The position numbers and the translations under genes are program-made. A DNA stretch of 64,000 bases, taken from contig JALNZE010000004.1 of the NCBI GenBank assembly GCA_023229465.1, positions 62,001 through 126,000 of the forward strand. Direction: 5' to 3'. Shown here one piece after another: positions 1 to 8,021 of the stretch. This DNA comes from Chitinophagaceae bacterium. GTDB taxonomy: Bacteria; Bacteroidota; Bacteroidia; Chitinophagales; Chitinophagaceae. The notes below the pieces were generated by a model. The model did not search any database, was not told the DNA's origin, and worked only from the letters and a program-made list of their open reading frames with translations. Numbering within the stretch: the stretch's first letter is position 1; each line of letters begins with the position of its first letter.

Positions 1-33
1 TTTGAAATTCCTCCTCCCGGTGAAGGGCCTTAG
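1..33 (+). CDS. 3' end of an upstream gene (partial)
   Basis: Frame 1 reads in from the window edge as ten residues ending FEIPPPGEGP followed by TAG at 31-33. The next gene starts 28 bases later. Ten residues are too few to name a family, and this could be a chance open frame. Confidence 0.25.
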   Translation, partial: FEIPPPGEGP

Positions 34-61
34 TTTTTCAAAGAATATAAATTGAAACGGG

Positions 62-535
62 ATGATGCATATTGCCAAATCAATTGACTATAAACTACTG
101 GGTATCTCCAGCACTTCCTTCATAGCTGGCGGGGAGATTCCGGTAAAGTATACCTGTGACGGAGCAAACACCAGTCCCTCGCTGGATATAAAGGGAATTC
201 CGGAAGAAGCTATATGCCTCGCTTTAATCATGGATGACCCGGATGGCCCGATAGGTACCTGGGTACATTGGGTGGTATGGAATATTCCGGTAACCCATCA
301 CATCAAAGAAAATGAAATCCATGGGGTAGAGGGTCTTAACGACTTTCAGCAACATCATTACGGGGGGCCATGCCCTCCCTCAGGTACACACCATTATTAT
401 TTTAAAATATATGCTTTGGATGCATTACTCGATTTACCAGGGATTACCAAACAGTTTCAATTAGAAAAAGCCATGAGTGAGCACATCATCGCTTATGGCG
501 AACTGATGGGATTGTATACAAGAAATAAACAATAA
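62..535 (+). CDS. YbhB/YbcL family PEBP-like protein
   Basis: This 157-residue protein belongs to the phosphatidylethanolamine-binding / Raf-kinase-inhibitor-like superfamily in its bacterial YbhB/YbcL branch. The visible signatures are DDPDGPIGTWVHWVVWNIP at residues 58-76 and GGPCPPSGTHHYYF at 101-114, which form the small anion-binding pocket of the fold. Length fits the family and there is no signal peptide, so it is probably cytoplasmic. The bacterial role is poorly known and no ligand can be inferred. The start at 62 is an ATG followed at once by a second ATG, and either could be used. The next gene begins 4 bases after the stop, so the two are probably co-transcribed. Confidence 0.93.
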   Translation: MMHIAKSIDYKLLGISSTSFIAGGEIPVKYTCDGANTSPSLDIKGIPEEAICLALIMDDPDGPIGTWVHWVVWNIPVTHHIKENEIHGVEGLNDFQQHHYGGPCPPSGTHHYYFKIYALDALLDLPGITKQFQLEKAMSEHIIAYGELMGLYTRNKQ

Positions 536-539
536 AAAA

Positions 540-926
540 ATGAAAACATTTTTATTTATCCTTATCTCCTTCGTCGCTGTTACGGCTACGCTGTCGGGCT
601 TATTTATGTTAAGCAATCCGGATGGCGCCATCATGCAGTTACCGCAGAGCCTGTTGAATGGTACACCCTTTCGCGATTTTCAGATACCCGGCATATTGCT
701 GACAGCTTTAGTAGGGGGCGTAAATTTTCTTGCTGTATTGTATAATCTGCAGCAACACCGCAACCGGTATAACTGGGCTATTGGAGGCGGGATCATGATA
801 TGCGGCTGGATTATAGTGCAGATGATATTAATGCATTCGGCTCACTGGCTGCAGTTTTTATATCTCGGAATCGGTATGCTTATTATTCTTGTCGCTTTCC
901 AACTGAAAGGAAAATGGGCGGCATGA
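540..926 (+). CDS. Small integral membrane protein, unknown function
   Basis: A 128-residue protein with about four hydrophobic helices, near residues 3-23, 48-68, 80-98 and 104-122. The loops are short and the only charged stretch is around residues 71-78 (QQHRNRYN). I do not recognise a family with a known role. It follows the PEBP-like gene by 4 bases and likely shares its transcript. The coding assignment rests on the uninterrupted frame, the tight spacing and the membrane-protein composition. Confidence 0.7.
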   Translation: MKTFLFILISFVAVTATLSGLFMLSNPDGAIMQLPQSLLNGTPFRDFQIPGILLTALVGGVNFLAVLYNLQQHRNRYNWAIGGGIMICGWIIVQMILMHSAHWLQFLYLGIGMLIILVAFQLKGKWAA

Positions 927-1066
927 ATACTTACCTGTAATCTCCCGATTCTATGTTTACAGCAAAATCCTGCTCTAACATCCCTTTCCAAAAATAAATG
1001 CCTGGCAGTAATTGGGAAATTGCTGTTTTGTGAAAAAATTGTATTATCATTAGCTTTTAAAAAGGT

Positions 1067-1074
1067 TATTTTTG
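1067..1074 (+). promoter_or_regulatory. Bacteroidetes -7 box TATTTTTG
   Basis: TATTTTTG matches the Bacteroidetes housekeeping -7 consensus TAnnTTTG and lies 10 bases before the ATG at 1085. A TTG at 1039-1041 is 25 bases upstream, longer than the usual 19-21, so the -33 element is uncertain. It is the only promoter-like site I found ahead of the metal operon. Confidence 0.45.
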
Positions 1075-1084
1075 CAGGGTACCC

Positions 1085-1483
1085 ATGAAAAAATTTGTTG
1101 TCATCATATTAGCATTCATGCATCTCAGCGCTTCTGCAGGTGTTACTGTGCATATGCATTACTGTATGGGTAAACTGGCCGATTGGGGGTTAAGTAATAA
1201 AGAATCCAAACTATGTGCTAAATGTGGTATGGAAAAGACGGTTAAAAAAAATAATAGTTGCTGTAAAGACGAGTACACATTTATCAAGGATACCACCGAT
1301 CAAAAAACAGCGGAATCTGCTGTTCATCTGATCCAGCTGGCCGTAGTAGCACTACCGGTACATTTTTTTGAAATAGCATCGGTTACAGTATCCGTTATTA
1401 ATGGTGATGCCTTCAATAGCCACGGACCTCCTGAGGCTAAAAGTATAGCTGTCTATATCAGGCACTGTAGCTTCCTTATTTAG
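1085..1483 (+). CDS. HYC_CC_PP family secreted metal-associated protein
   Basis: This 132-residue protein has a short signal peptide (residues 1-19) and the three marks that name the HYC_CC_PP family: HYC at residues 25-27, a CC pair at 59-60 and a PP pair near the C-terminus (115-116). It also has a CAKCGM motif at 44-49. The Cys and His content suggests binding of a soft metal such as copper in the periplasm. The family is typically found beside heavy-metal efflux genes in Bacteroidetes, as here. It opens the operon that continues with the five-repeat HMBD protein and the RND pump. The specific metal and biochemical role are not known. Confidence 0.88.
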   Translation: MKKFVVIILAFMHLSASAGVTVHMHYCMGKLADWGLSNKESKLCAKCGMEKTVKKNNSCCKDEYTFIKDTTDQKTAESAVHLIQLAVVALPVHFFEIASVTVSVINGDAFNSHGPPEAKSIAVYIRHCSFLI

Positions 1484-1583
1484 TACCGCATCTCATGGTT
1501 TTGCCTGGCAAATGATTTGTCTGGCTTTTGGCGTTTCTATAAGGTTATTTTTTTCAATATTTTTTACTCCTAAACAATTTACA

Positions 1584-2264
1584 ATGAAAATTTTAAAAAC
1601 ACTGTTGATGGCAGTTCTTACCATCCTGTCTGTTTCTGTTTTTGCCCAGGATACGAAAAAAGCGGCCGTTACCGGTTCGCGGCAAAAAGCAGAAAAAACA
1701 ACCTATGTCTGCCCTATGCACCCGGAGATGACCAGTGATAAGCCGGGCAATTGCTCAAAATGTGGTATGGCAATGAATCTTTCAGTAAAAGAAAAAGCGA
1801 AGTATGAATCGATGAAAATTTACGCATGTCCGCTACATCCGGAAACAACCAGTGATAAACCAGGCAAATGTTCCCAATGCGGTAATTTAATGAACCTTTC
1901 TCCTAAAGAGAAAATGAAGTATGCGTCTATGAAATTATACACTTGTCCGATGCATCCCAATGAGAGTAGCGATAAATCGGGTAAATGTTCTAAATGTGGT
2001 ATGGAGTTAAAAGCGCCAGTGAAAACCACACAAGCCTATGCTTGCCCTATGCACCCGGATGTAACAAGTGATAAAGCCGGTAAATGTTCCAAATGCGGTA
2101 TGGCATTAAATCTTTCGGTAAAAGAAAAGATGAAGTATGAATCAATGAAATTGTTTTCATGTCCTATGCATCCTGATATGAAAAGCGATAAGCCGGGAAA
2201 ATGCTCAAAATGCGGCATGGTATTAACCGAAAAAAAAGAGGATCATTCCGGTCATAAGCATTAA
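1584..2264 (+). CDS. Secreted protein with five heavy-metal-binding (HMBD) repeats
   Basis: I choose the ATG at 1584 because it starts a clean signal peptide, MKILKTLLMAVLTILSVSVFA; the frame is open further upstream but with no plausible leader. The mature part is almost wholly five copies of a heavy-metal-binding domain of pattern CPMHP-x4-SDKxGKCxxCGM, at about residues 41-64, 80-103, 119-142, 152-175 and 191-214. Spacing is 39, 39, 33 and 39 residues, with basic KEKMKYESMK linkers. Copy 2 departs from the pattern (CPLHP, CGN). The tail HSGHKH is histidine-rich. Single HMBD units normally sit at the front of CusB-type adaptors, so a five-fold array fits a periplasmic metal sponge or chaperone feeding the pump downstream. 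That role is inference. Confidence 0.85.
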   Translation: MKILKTLLMAVLTILSVSVFAQDTKKAAVTGSRQKAEKTTYVCPMHPEMTSDKPGNCSKCGMAMNLSVKEKAKYESMKIYACPLHPETTSDKPGKCSQCGNLMNLSPKEKMKYASMKLYTCPMHPNESSDKSGKCSKCGMELKAPVKTTQAYACPMHPDVTSDKAGKCSKCGMALNLSVKEKMKYESMKLFSCPMHPDMKSDKPGKCSKCGMVLTEKKEDHSGHKH

Positions 2265-2311
2265 TTTGTTTTGTAACATAAACAGTATTCCGTCATCAGT
2301 AAAATAGTATC

Positions 2312-3601
2312 ATGGTTCAAAAATTAATTGAACTGGCTCTGCGCAACAGGCTTGTCGTGCTGCTTACAGCAGGCTGTCTGTTTGCGTGGGGTATTTATTC
2401 AGTAAAGCAAAACCCTATTGATGCTATCCCGGATCTTAGCGAAAACCAGGTAATTGTTTTTACAGAATGGATGGGCCGTAGCCCACAGGTAATCGAAGAC
2501 CAGGTTACTTATCCATTGGTCAGTAATCTGCAGGGTATTCCTAAAATAAGGAACATACGCGGCTCTTCTATGTTCGGGATGAGTTTTGTGTACGTGATCT
2601 TTGAAGATAATGTAGATATCTATTGGGCAAGAACCAGGGTATTAGAGCGTTTGAATTTTGCCCAACGATTATTGCCACAGGGAGTAACGCCCAGTTTAGG
2701 ACCTGACGGCACAGGTGTGGGCCATATCTATTGGTATCACCTGGATGCGCCTAAAATGGATCTTGGTGAGCAAAGAGCTTTGCAGGATTGGTATATCAAG
2801 TTTGCTTTGCAGACCGTACCGGGTGTGGCCGAAGTAGCTTCCTATGGCGGGTTTGAAAAGCAGTACCAACTGGTGATAGATCCGGTTAAACTGCAGTATT
2901 ACAACCTCTCCCTGATGGATGTGATGAACAAGGTTAAAGCCAATAACAATGATGTGGGAGGAAGAAAATTTGAAATGGCCGATCGGGCATTCATCATACG
3001 TGGACTGGGCTATATCAAAAACAAAGCTGATGTTGAAAATATTGCATTAGGAAATTATAGTGGTATCCCTGTAAGGGTTAAAGACATTGGTTCCGTACAA
3101 ATGGGTGGTGATCTTCGACTCGGTATTTTTGATATGGATGGTAAGGGTGAAGTGGTAGGTGGTATAGTAGTGATGCGGTATAATGAAAATGCAAACAAAG
3201 TAATCGAAGCTATTAAAACAAAAATGAAAGAGGTAGAAAAAGGGTTGCCTGAAGGCGTAACTTTTAAAACTTCTTATGACAGGAGTACACTGATACAGGA
3301 AGCCATCGAATCAGTGAAAGGTACCCTGATTGAAGAAATGATCGCGGTATCTGTCATTGTACTCATCTTCCTATTCCATTGGCGCAGTGCGATAATCATT
3401 TTATTTCAATTACCCATTTCAGTGGCAGTAGGATTCATTTTTTTACAATCATTTGGAATATCATCCAATATCATGTCATTAACCGGTATTGCACTGGCAA
3501 TAGGGGTGGTGGTAGATGATGGCATTGTAATGGTTGAAAACGCTTACCGGCATATCAGTGAGGAACAGTCAGTAAAAATGAAGTCATCAAATAAAGGATA
3601 A
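2312..3601 (+). CDS. CusA/CzcA-type heavy-metal RND pump, N-terminal half (split gene)
   Basis: This 429-residue product is the first half of a heavy-metal efflux RND transporter, which exports metal ions from the periplasm or inner membrane through a TolC-type channel using proton flow. It begins with the usual MVQKLIELALRNR helix start, followed by the periplasmic porter domain. It ends just after transmembrane helix 4, which carries the proton-relay motif VVVDDGIVMVENAYRH. The frame then stops at TAA 3599-3601 after SSNKG. The remaining half starts in another frame at 3604. Together they total 1070 residues, the usual size of the family (about 1040-1060). The break lies in the cytoplasmic loop between helices 4 and 5. 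The substrate (Cu/Ag or Co/Zn/Cd) cannot be fixed, though the Met/Cys-rich neighbours favour Cu/Ag. Confidence 0.9.
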   Translation: MVQKLIELALRNRLVVLLTAGCLFAWGIYSVKQNPIDAIPDLSENQVIVFTEWMGRSPQVIEDQVTYPLVSNLQGIPKIRNIRGSSMFGMSFVYVIFEDNVDIYWARTRVLERLNFAQRLLPQGVTPSLGPDGTGVGHIYWYHLDAPKMDLGEQRALQDWYIKFALQTVPGVAEVASYGGFEKQYQLVIDPVKLQYYNLSLMDVMNKVKANNNDVGGRKFEMADRAFIIRGLGYIKNKADVENIALGNYSGIPVRVKDIGSVQMGGDLRLGIFDMDGKGEVVGGIVVMRYNENANKVIEAIKTKMKEVEKGLPEGVTFKTSYDRSTLIQEAIESVKGTLIEEMIAVSVIVLIFLFHWRSAIIILFQLPISVAVGFIFLQSFGISSNIMSLTGIALAIGVVVDDGIVMVENAYRHISEEQSVKMKSSNKG

Positions 3602-3603
3602 AC

Positions 3604-5529
3604 ATGGCAAACTGGTTTAAACGACAAAAGGATCCATTAACAAATGAAGAAAGAATGGAGGTTATTCTGAAATCCTGCAAACAGGTAGGGCCGGGTGTAT
3701 TCTATTCTACGATTATTGTGGTCACTTCTTTCCTGCCTATTTTTTTATTAACCGGCATGGAGGGTAAATTGTTTCATCCACTTGCCTGGACTAAAACATT
3801 TATCCTGATGGTAGATGCATTTCTTGCCATTACCCTTGCGCCGGTATTGATTTCTTTTTTTCTGAAAGGAAGATTGAAACCTGAATCGGCCAACCCTATT
3901 ACACGGGTATTGGAAAAAATATATATGCCAATTCTGCAATGGTGCCTCAGATGGCGTAAGACTACCATTTTTATTAATGTGATGGCCCTCATTGTTGGTG
4001 TTGTAATGATGACAAGACTGGGTTCTGAATTCATGCCACCACTTGATGAGGGATCCCTGTTATTTATGCCGGTTACTTTGCCGGATGTTTCCAATTCAGA
4101 AGCCAAGCGGTTATTGCAGGTTCAGGATAAATTGATCAGTACCTCACCTGAAGTGGCGCATGTATTGGGTAAAGCCGGCCGTGCCAATACTGCCACTGAT
4201 AATTCACCGGTGAGCATGATCGAAACCATCATCTTATTAAAACCCAAAAATGAATGGCGTAAAGGAATGACCAAAGACAGCATCATTAATGACCTGAATG
4301 CCAAAATGCAGATACCCGGTGTTACCAATGGTTGGACACAGCCCATCATTAACCGCATTAATATGTTATCAACCGGTATCAGAACCGATGTGGGGTTAAA
4401 AGTGTACGGACAAAATTTAGATAGTATTTACAATTTTGCGCAAACCATTAAAAAACAACTGGAAGGAATTGATGGTATCAAAGATCTCTATGTTGAACCC
4501 ATTACCGGTGGCAAATACATTGATATCGTTGTAAAACGGGAAGAAATCGGAAGATATGGGCTAAGTGTGGATGATGTGAACACAGTGGTGGAAAGTGCAT
4601 TGGGAGGAATGAAATTAACGACTACTATCGAGGGCCGGCAACGTTTCTCAGTGAATGCCAGGTATGGGCAGGATTTTCGTAACAACTTTGCGGCATTAAA
4701 ACGCATCCAGGTACCTACTATGAACTTTGGCCCTGTTCCATTGGACGCGGTGGCTGATATCAAACTGAGTGATGGCCCCCCCATGATTAATTCAGAAAAT
4801 GCTTTATTGAGGGGTACCGTTTTATTTAATGTAAGAGAAAGAGATTTAGGGAGTACCGTTAAGGAGGCCCAGCAAAAACTAAACCAGATGTTGGTTAAAT
4901 TACCCAAAGGTTATTTTCTGGAATGGAGTGGGCAATGGGAAAATCAGATCAGGGCCAATCGAACATTAATGATGATTATGCCGGTTGTCATTATCATTAT
5001 TTTCATGGTTTTATACCTCACGTATAAGTCAGTTAAAGAATCCATGGTTACTATGATTACTGTTCCTTTCGCATTGGTTGGTGGTGTATTCATGGTGTAT
5101 TACTATGGAGTAAATTTATCTGTTGCTGTTGCAGTTGGCTTTATTGCCTTGTTTGGTATTGCCATAGAAACAGCCATGTTAATGACTATTTACCTGAATG
5201 AGGCTATGGAGAACATGGTGGCCAAACATGGCAACTCAAAAGAAAATATTACTCCCGCTGTTATACGGGAATTTGTTATTGAAGGTGCCGTAAAAAGATT
5301 ACGTCCTAAGCTGATGACCGTATCTGTTGGTTTATTTGGCCTGATTCCAATCTTGTGGTCAACCGGGGTTGGTAGTGATATCATGCGCCCCATTACCATT
5401 CCGTTGATAGGCGGAATGATCTCATCCACCATTTATGTTTTATTGATTACGCCGGTCATTTTTGAAATGATAAAAGCAGCAGAATTAAAACGTAATGGAA
5501 AAATTCAATTGATCGATGTTAAAGAATAA
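3604..5529 (+). CDS. CusA/CzcA-type heavy-metal RND pump, C-terminal half (split gene)
   Basis: The 641-residue second half resumes at the end of the cytoplasmic loop (DPLTNEERMEVILKSCKQVG) and includes helix 5, SFLPIFLLTGMEGKLFHPLAWTKT, the periplasmic block with MPPLDEGSLLF, and the final helix bundle. Compared with the upstream half it is in a -1 frame. A start is plausible at the ATG at 3604, 2 bases after the upstream stop, with AAAGGA at 3593-3598 as a possible ribosome site. One added base near 3598/3599 would fuse the halves with a linker of normal length. So this is either a genuine one-base deletion, a sequence error, or two polypeptides made by coupled re-initiation. The 3' end overlaps the next gene by 14 bases. 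Confidence 0.88.
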   Translation: MANWFKRQKDPLTNEERMEVILKSCKQVGPGVFYSTIIVVTSFLPIFLLTGMEGKLFHPLAWTKTFILMVDAFLAITLAPVLISFFLKGRLKPESANPITRVLEKIYMPILQWCLRWRKTTIFINVMALIVGVVMMTRLGSEFMPPLDEGSLLFMPVTLPDVSNSEAKRLLQVQDKLISTSPEVAHVLGKAGRANTATDNSPVSMIETIILLKPKNEWRKGMTKDSIINDLNAKMQIPGVTNGWTQPIINRINMLSTGIRTDVGLKVYGQNLDSIYNFAQTIKKQLEGIDGIKDLYVEPITGGKYIDIVVKREEIGRYGLSVDDVNTVVESALGGMKLTTTIEGRQRFSVNARYGQDFRNNFAALKRIQVPTMNFGPVPLDAVADIKLSDGPPMINSENALLRGTVLFNVRERDLGSTVKEAQQKLNQMLVKLPKGYFLEWSGQWENQIRANRTLMMIMPVVIIIIFMVLYLTYKSVKESMVTMITVPFALVGGVFMVYYYGVNLSVAVAVGFIALFGIAIETAMLMTIYLNEAMENMVAKHGNSKENITPAVIREFVIEGAVKRLRPKLMTVSVGLFGLIPILWSTGVGSDIMRPITIPLIGGMISSTIYVLLITPVIFEMIKAAELKRNGKIQLIDVKE

Positions 5530-6772
5530 ACTAATACTGATTGTATGCATCCTTACTATTGCCATCGGCAGTAAGGGGCAGGTATTGAAGCTGGATGCTA
5601 TCCTTGACAGCATCACTGCCTCTCACCCCGTGATGAAAATGTACTATAATGAGATTCGATCCCTGGATGAAGCGGCCAAAGGCGCTAAAAGCTGGATGCC
5701 GCCTGAGTTTAGCTCGGGTTTCTGGATGGTGCCTTATAATCCCGGTCTCTGGAAAAAAGGAGCGATGGGTGAAAACGGTATGGGACAATACATGATTGGC
5801 GGTCAGCAAATGTTACCCAATAAAAAGAAACAGGGAGCGGATGCGGCTTATATGGAGGCCATGTCTTCAGTTGAAAAAGAAAAAAAATATGCAGCGCTCA
5901 ATGAGTTGAGGAGCGATGCCAAACAATTTTATTATGAGTGGATTATTCTTGAAAAGAAACTTTTGATACTTACACAGAATGAGAAGCTGCTTGACTTTAT
6001 GATCAAAAATGCAGAGATCCGGTATCGGAACGGGTTGGATAAGATCAATGGTTATTACAAAGCCAAAGCTGCCTTAGGAAATATTAAGAATATGCAACTC
6101 ATGTATGAGAGTGAAATAAATGAAAAACGAATCCGTATAAATGTATTGATGGGGAAAGAGGCTTTTTCAGCCTTTACCATTGATACAAATTATCACTTCA
6201 ATGATTATTCGGCTATTGTTTTTGACAGTACGCTTTTTTACAGTAAACGAAGTGATCTTAAAACCCTTGATAAAGATATTCAACTCAATTACCTGAAACA
6301 GGAAACAGAGAAATTAAGCCTGAAACCCCAGTTTGGTATCCGTTATGAGCATATGTTCGGATTTGGTGGTTTGCCCATGCAGTATACTTTAATGGGTATG
6401 TTGAAATTACCACTCGCTAACTGGTCATCTAAAATGAATAAAGCGAATATTGAAAGCCTTAAATGGAAAGTCAGTGCATTGCAGTCACAAAAAGAAATGA
6501 TGGTGAATGAATACAGTGGTATGGCTTACAGCATGCGCAATGAATTAGAATTGAAGAAGCAGCAGATGAAGTTATATGACGAAAACATCATCCCGGCGTT
6601 AAAAAATAATTTTAAGGTCCTGCAAATAAGCTATGAGCAGAACACTGAAGAACTGTTCATGCTCTATGATGCCTGGGAAACCCTGTACATGGCACAGTTG
6701 CAATATGCTGAATTATTGAACCAGGCGCTGAAGATGCAGGTATCATTAGAAAGAATAATGGAAGCCAAATGA
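5516..6772 (+). CDS. TolC/CusC-type outer-membrane efflux protein
   Basis: A 418-residue protein with an N-terminal signal peptide (residues 1-21, ending SKGQ) and long heptad-rich helices typical of TolC-family outer-membrane channels, for example around residues 95-150 and 315-410. It would form the outer-membrane duct of the tripartite metal pump. The start overlaps the RND gene by 14 bases, and its stop overlaps the next start as ATGA, so translation is probably coupled. It lacks the lipobox seen in E. coli CusC. Assignment to the TolC superfamily is firm; the metal specificity comes only from context. Confidence 0.88.
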   Translation: MLKNKLILIVCILTIAIGSKGQVLKLDAILDSITASHPVMKMYYNEIRSLDEAAKGAKSWMPPEFSSGFWMVPYNPGLWKKGAMGENGMGQYMIGGQQMLPNKKKQGADAAYMEAMSSVEKEKKYAALNELRSDAKQFYYEWIILEKKLLILTQNEKLLDFMIKNAEIRYRNGLDKINGYYKAKAALGNIKNMQLMYESEINEKRIRINVLMGKEAFSAFTIDTNYHFNDYSAIVFDSTLFYSKRSDLKTLDKDIQLNYLKQETEKLSLKPQFGIRYEHMFGFGGLPMQYTLMGMLKLPLANWSSKMNKANIESLKWKVSALQSQKEMMVNEYSGMAYSMRNELELKKQQMKLYDENIIPALKNNFKVLQISYEQNTEELFMLYDAWETLYMAQLQYAELLNQALKMQVSLERIMEAK

Positions 6773-8019
6773 AAAAACTGATCATCATACTATCCGTTAT
6801 ATTACTGATTGCCGCTGCAGGATGCAATCGTACTAAAGACAAACATGCCGGGCACCAGAACCAGGTGGCCCATCAAATGTATACCTGCCCAATGCCACAG
6901 GATTCTGTATTCAGCGATAAGGCTGGTAAATGCCCCAAGTGTGGAATGGACCTTGTGAAGATAGAAACCGGAGGGGAACGATCTTCTGAAGTTGATCTTG
7001 AAGCATTATTAAAACCTACCAATGAATTTGTTGTTTCTTCTATACCGGTAACGGTTATGTATAAAAAAGAAGAGTTCATTGAGATCGAATCCCTGGGAAA
7101 GGTTACTTACGATACAAGGCAGATAGGAAGTATCTCCTCGCGCATATCCGGAAGAGTTGAAAAGCTATATGTACGTTACCGTTACCAGAAAATAAGCAAG
7201 GGACAAAAAATTCTGGATATATACAGTCCTGAATTATTAACAGCGCAACAGAACCTCTTGTTCCTTTTAGAAAATGATTCCCGGAATACCTCTTATATCG
7301 AAGCATCTAAAGAAAAGTTATTACTGCTTGGTATGAGCAGCCAGCAGTTGCAACAGCTTATACAATCAGGTTCGCCATCATTAACCATTTCAGTGTACAG
7401 TAATTACAGCGGACATATTCATGAATCTGCCAATGGGGGGAGCATGAATAAGGAAGCAGGGACCATGAAAGATATTTCGCTTATCACAGAGGAACTTTCT
7501 TTAAAGGAAGGGATGTACCTGCAAAAAGGACAATCCATTTTTACCGTCTTCGATCCGTCACAGGCCTGGGCCATTCTAAATATTTTTGGCGAGAACCAGG
7601 GATTGGTAAAAGCGGGTAATGAAGTAAGTATTGTGCCGGAAACAGCGCCGGATAAGGGGTTTACTGCATCCGTAAATTACCTGGAACCTTTTTACAGAAG
7701 AGAAAGTAAAACGCTGACAGCCAGGGTTTATTTTAATAATAGTGTACTGAAAATTCCTATTGGTAGCCAGGTAAGGGCCACTATTTTCGGAAATACCAAA
7801 GATGCTTTTTGGTTACCCAAAGAATCTGTTCTTTCATTAGGACTTGACAAAGTTGTTTTTGAAAAAGTGAAAGGGGGGTTCAGGGCACATAAAATAAACA
7901 CTGGCATTGCACATAAAAATCATATCCAGGTTTTGAGTGGTATTACTGTGAAAGATTCTGTAGCGGCGAATGCACAATATTTAATGGACAGCGAAAGCTT
8001 TATCAAAGTAAAAAACTGA
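6769..8019 (+). CDS. CusB-type RND periplasmic adaptor lipoprotein with HMBD domain (first copy)
   Basis: A 416-residue membrane-fusion protein. Residues 1-19 form a lipoprotein signal with lipobox AAAGC, then a His-rich spacer (KHAGHQNQVAHQ) and one HMBD domain, YTCPMPQDSVFSDKAGKCPK with CGM after it, around residues 38-62. The barrel-sandwich and beta-barrel parts follow (SRISGRVEKLYVRY; KEGMYLQKGQSIFTVFDP). It would bridge the RND pump to the TolC channel and may hand over the metal through HMBD. In the HMBD the usual CPMHP is CPMPQ, so the histidine ligand is missing. It overlaps the TolC gene by 4 bases and is followed 2 bases later by a second, different adaptor. Confidence 0.9.
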   Translation: MKKLIIILSVILLIAAAGCNRTKDKHAGHQNQVAHQMYTCPMPQDSVFSDKAGKCPKCGMDLVKIETGGERSSEVDLEALLKPTNEFVVSSIPVTVMYKKEEFIEIESLGKVTYDTRQIGSISSRISGRVEKLYVRYRYQKISKGQKILDIYSPELLTAQQNLLFLLENDSRNTSYIEASKEKLLLLGMSSQQLQQLIQSGSPSLTISVYSNYSGHIHESANGGSMNKEAGTMKDISLITEELSLKEGMYLQKGQSIFTVFDPSQAWAILNIFGENQGLVKAGNEVSIVPETAPDKGFTASVNYLEPFYRRESKTLTARVYFNNSVLKIPIGSQVRATIFGNTKDAFWLPKESVLSLGLDKVVFEKVKGGFRAHKINTGIAHKNHIQVLSGITVKDSVAANAQYLMDSESFIKVKN

Positions 8020-8021
8020 TT

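Noticed and set aside
1820..2218. Two opposite-strand open frames inside the five-repeat HMBD gene
   Set aside because: They mirror the repeats (the complement of the CPMHP...GKC codons happens to be open), have no start context and no known domain.
3560..3604. Programmed -1 ribosomal frameshift to fuse the RND halves
   Set aside because: The bases around AAT AAA GGA TAA do not form a canonical X XXY YYZ slippery heptamer in the reading frame, and no strong downstream stem was seen. Re-initiation or a one-base deletion is simpler.
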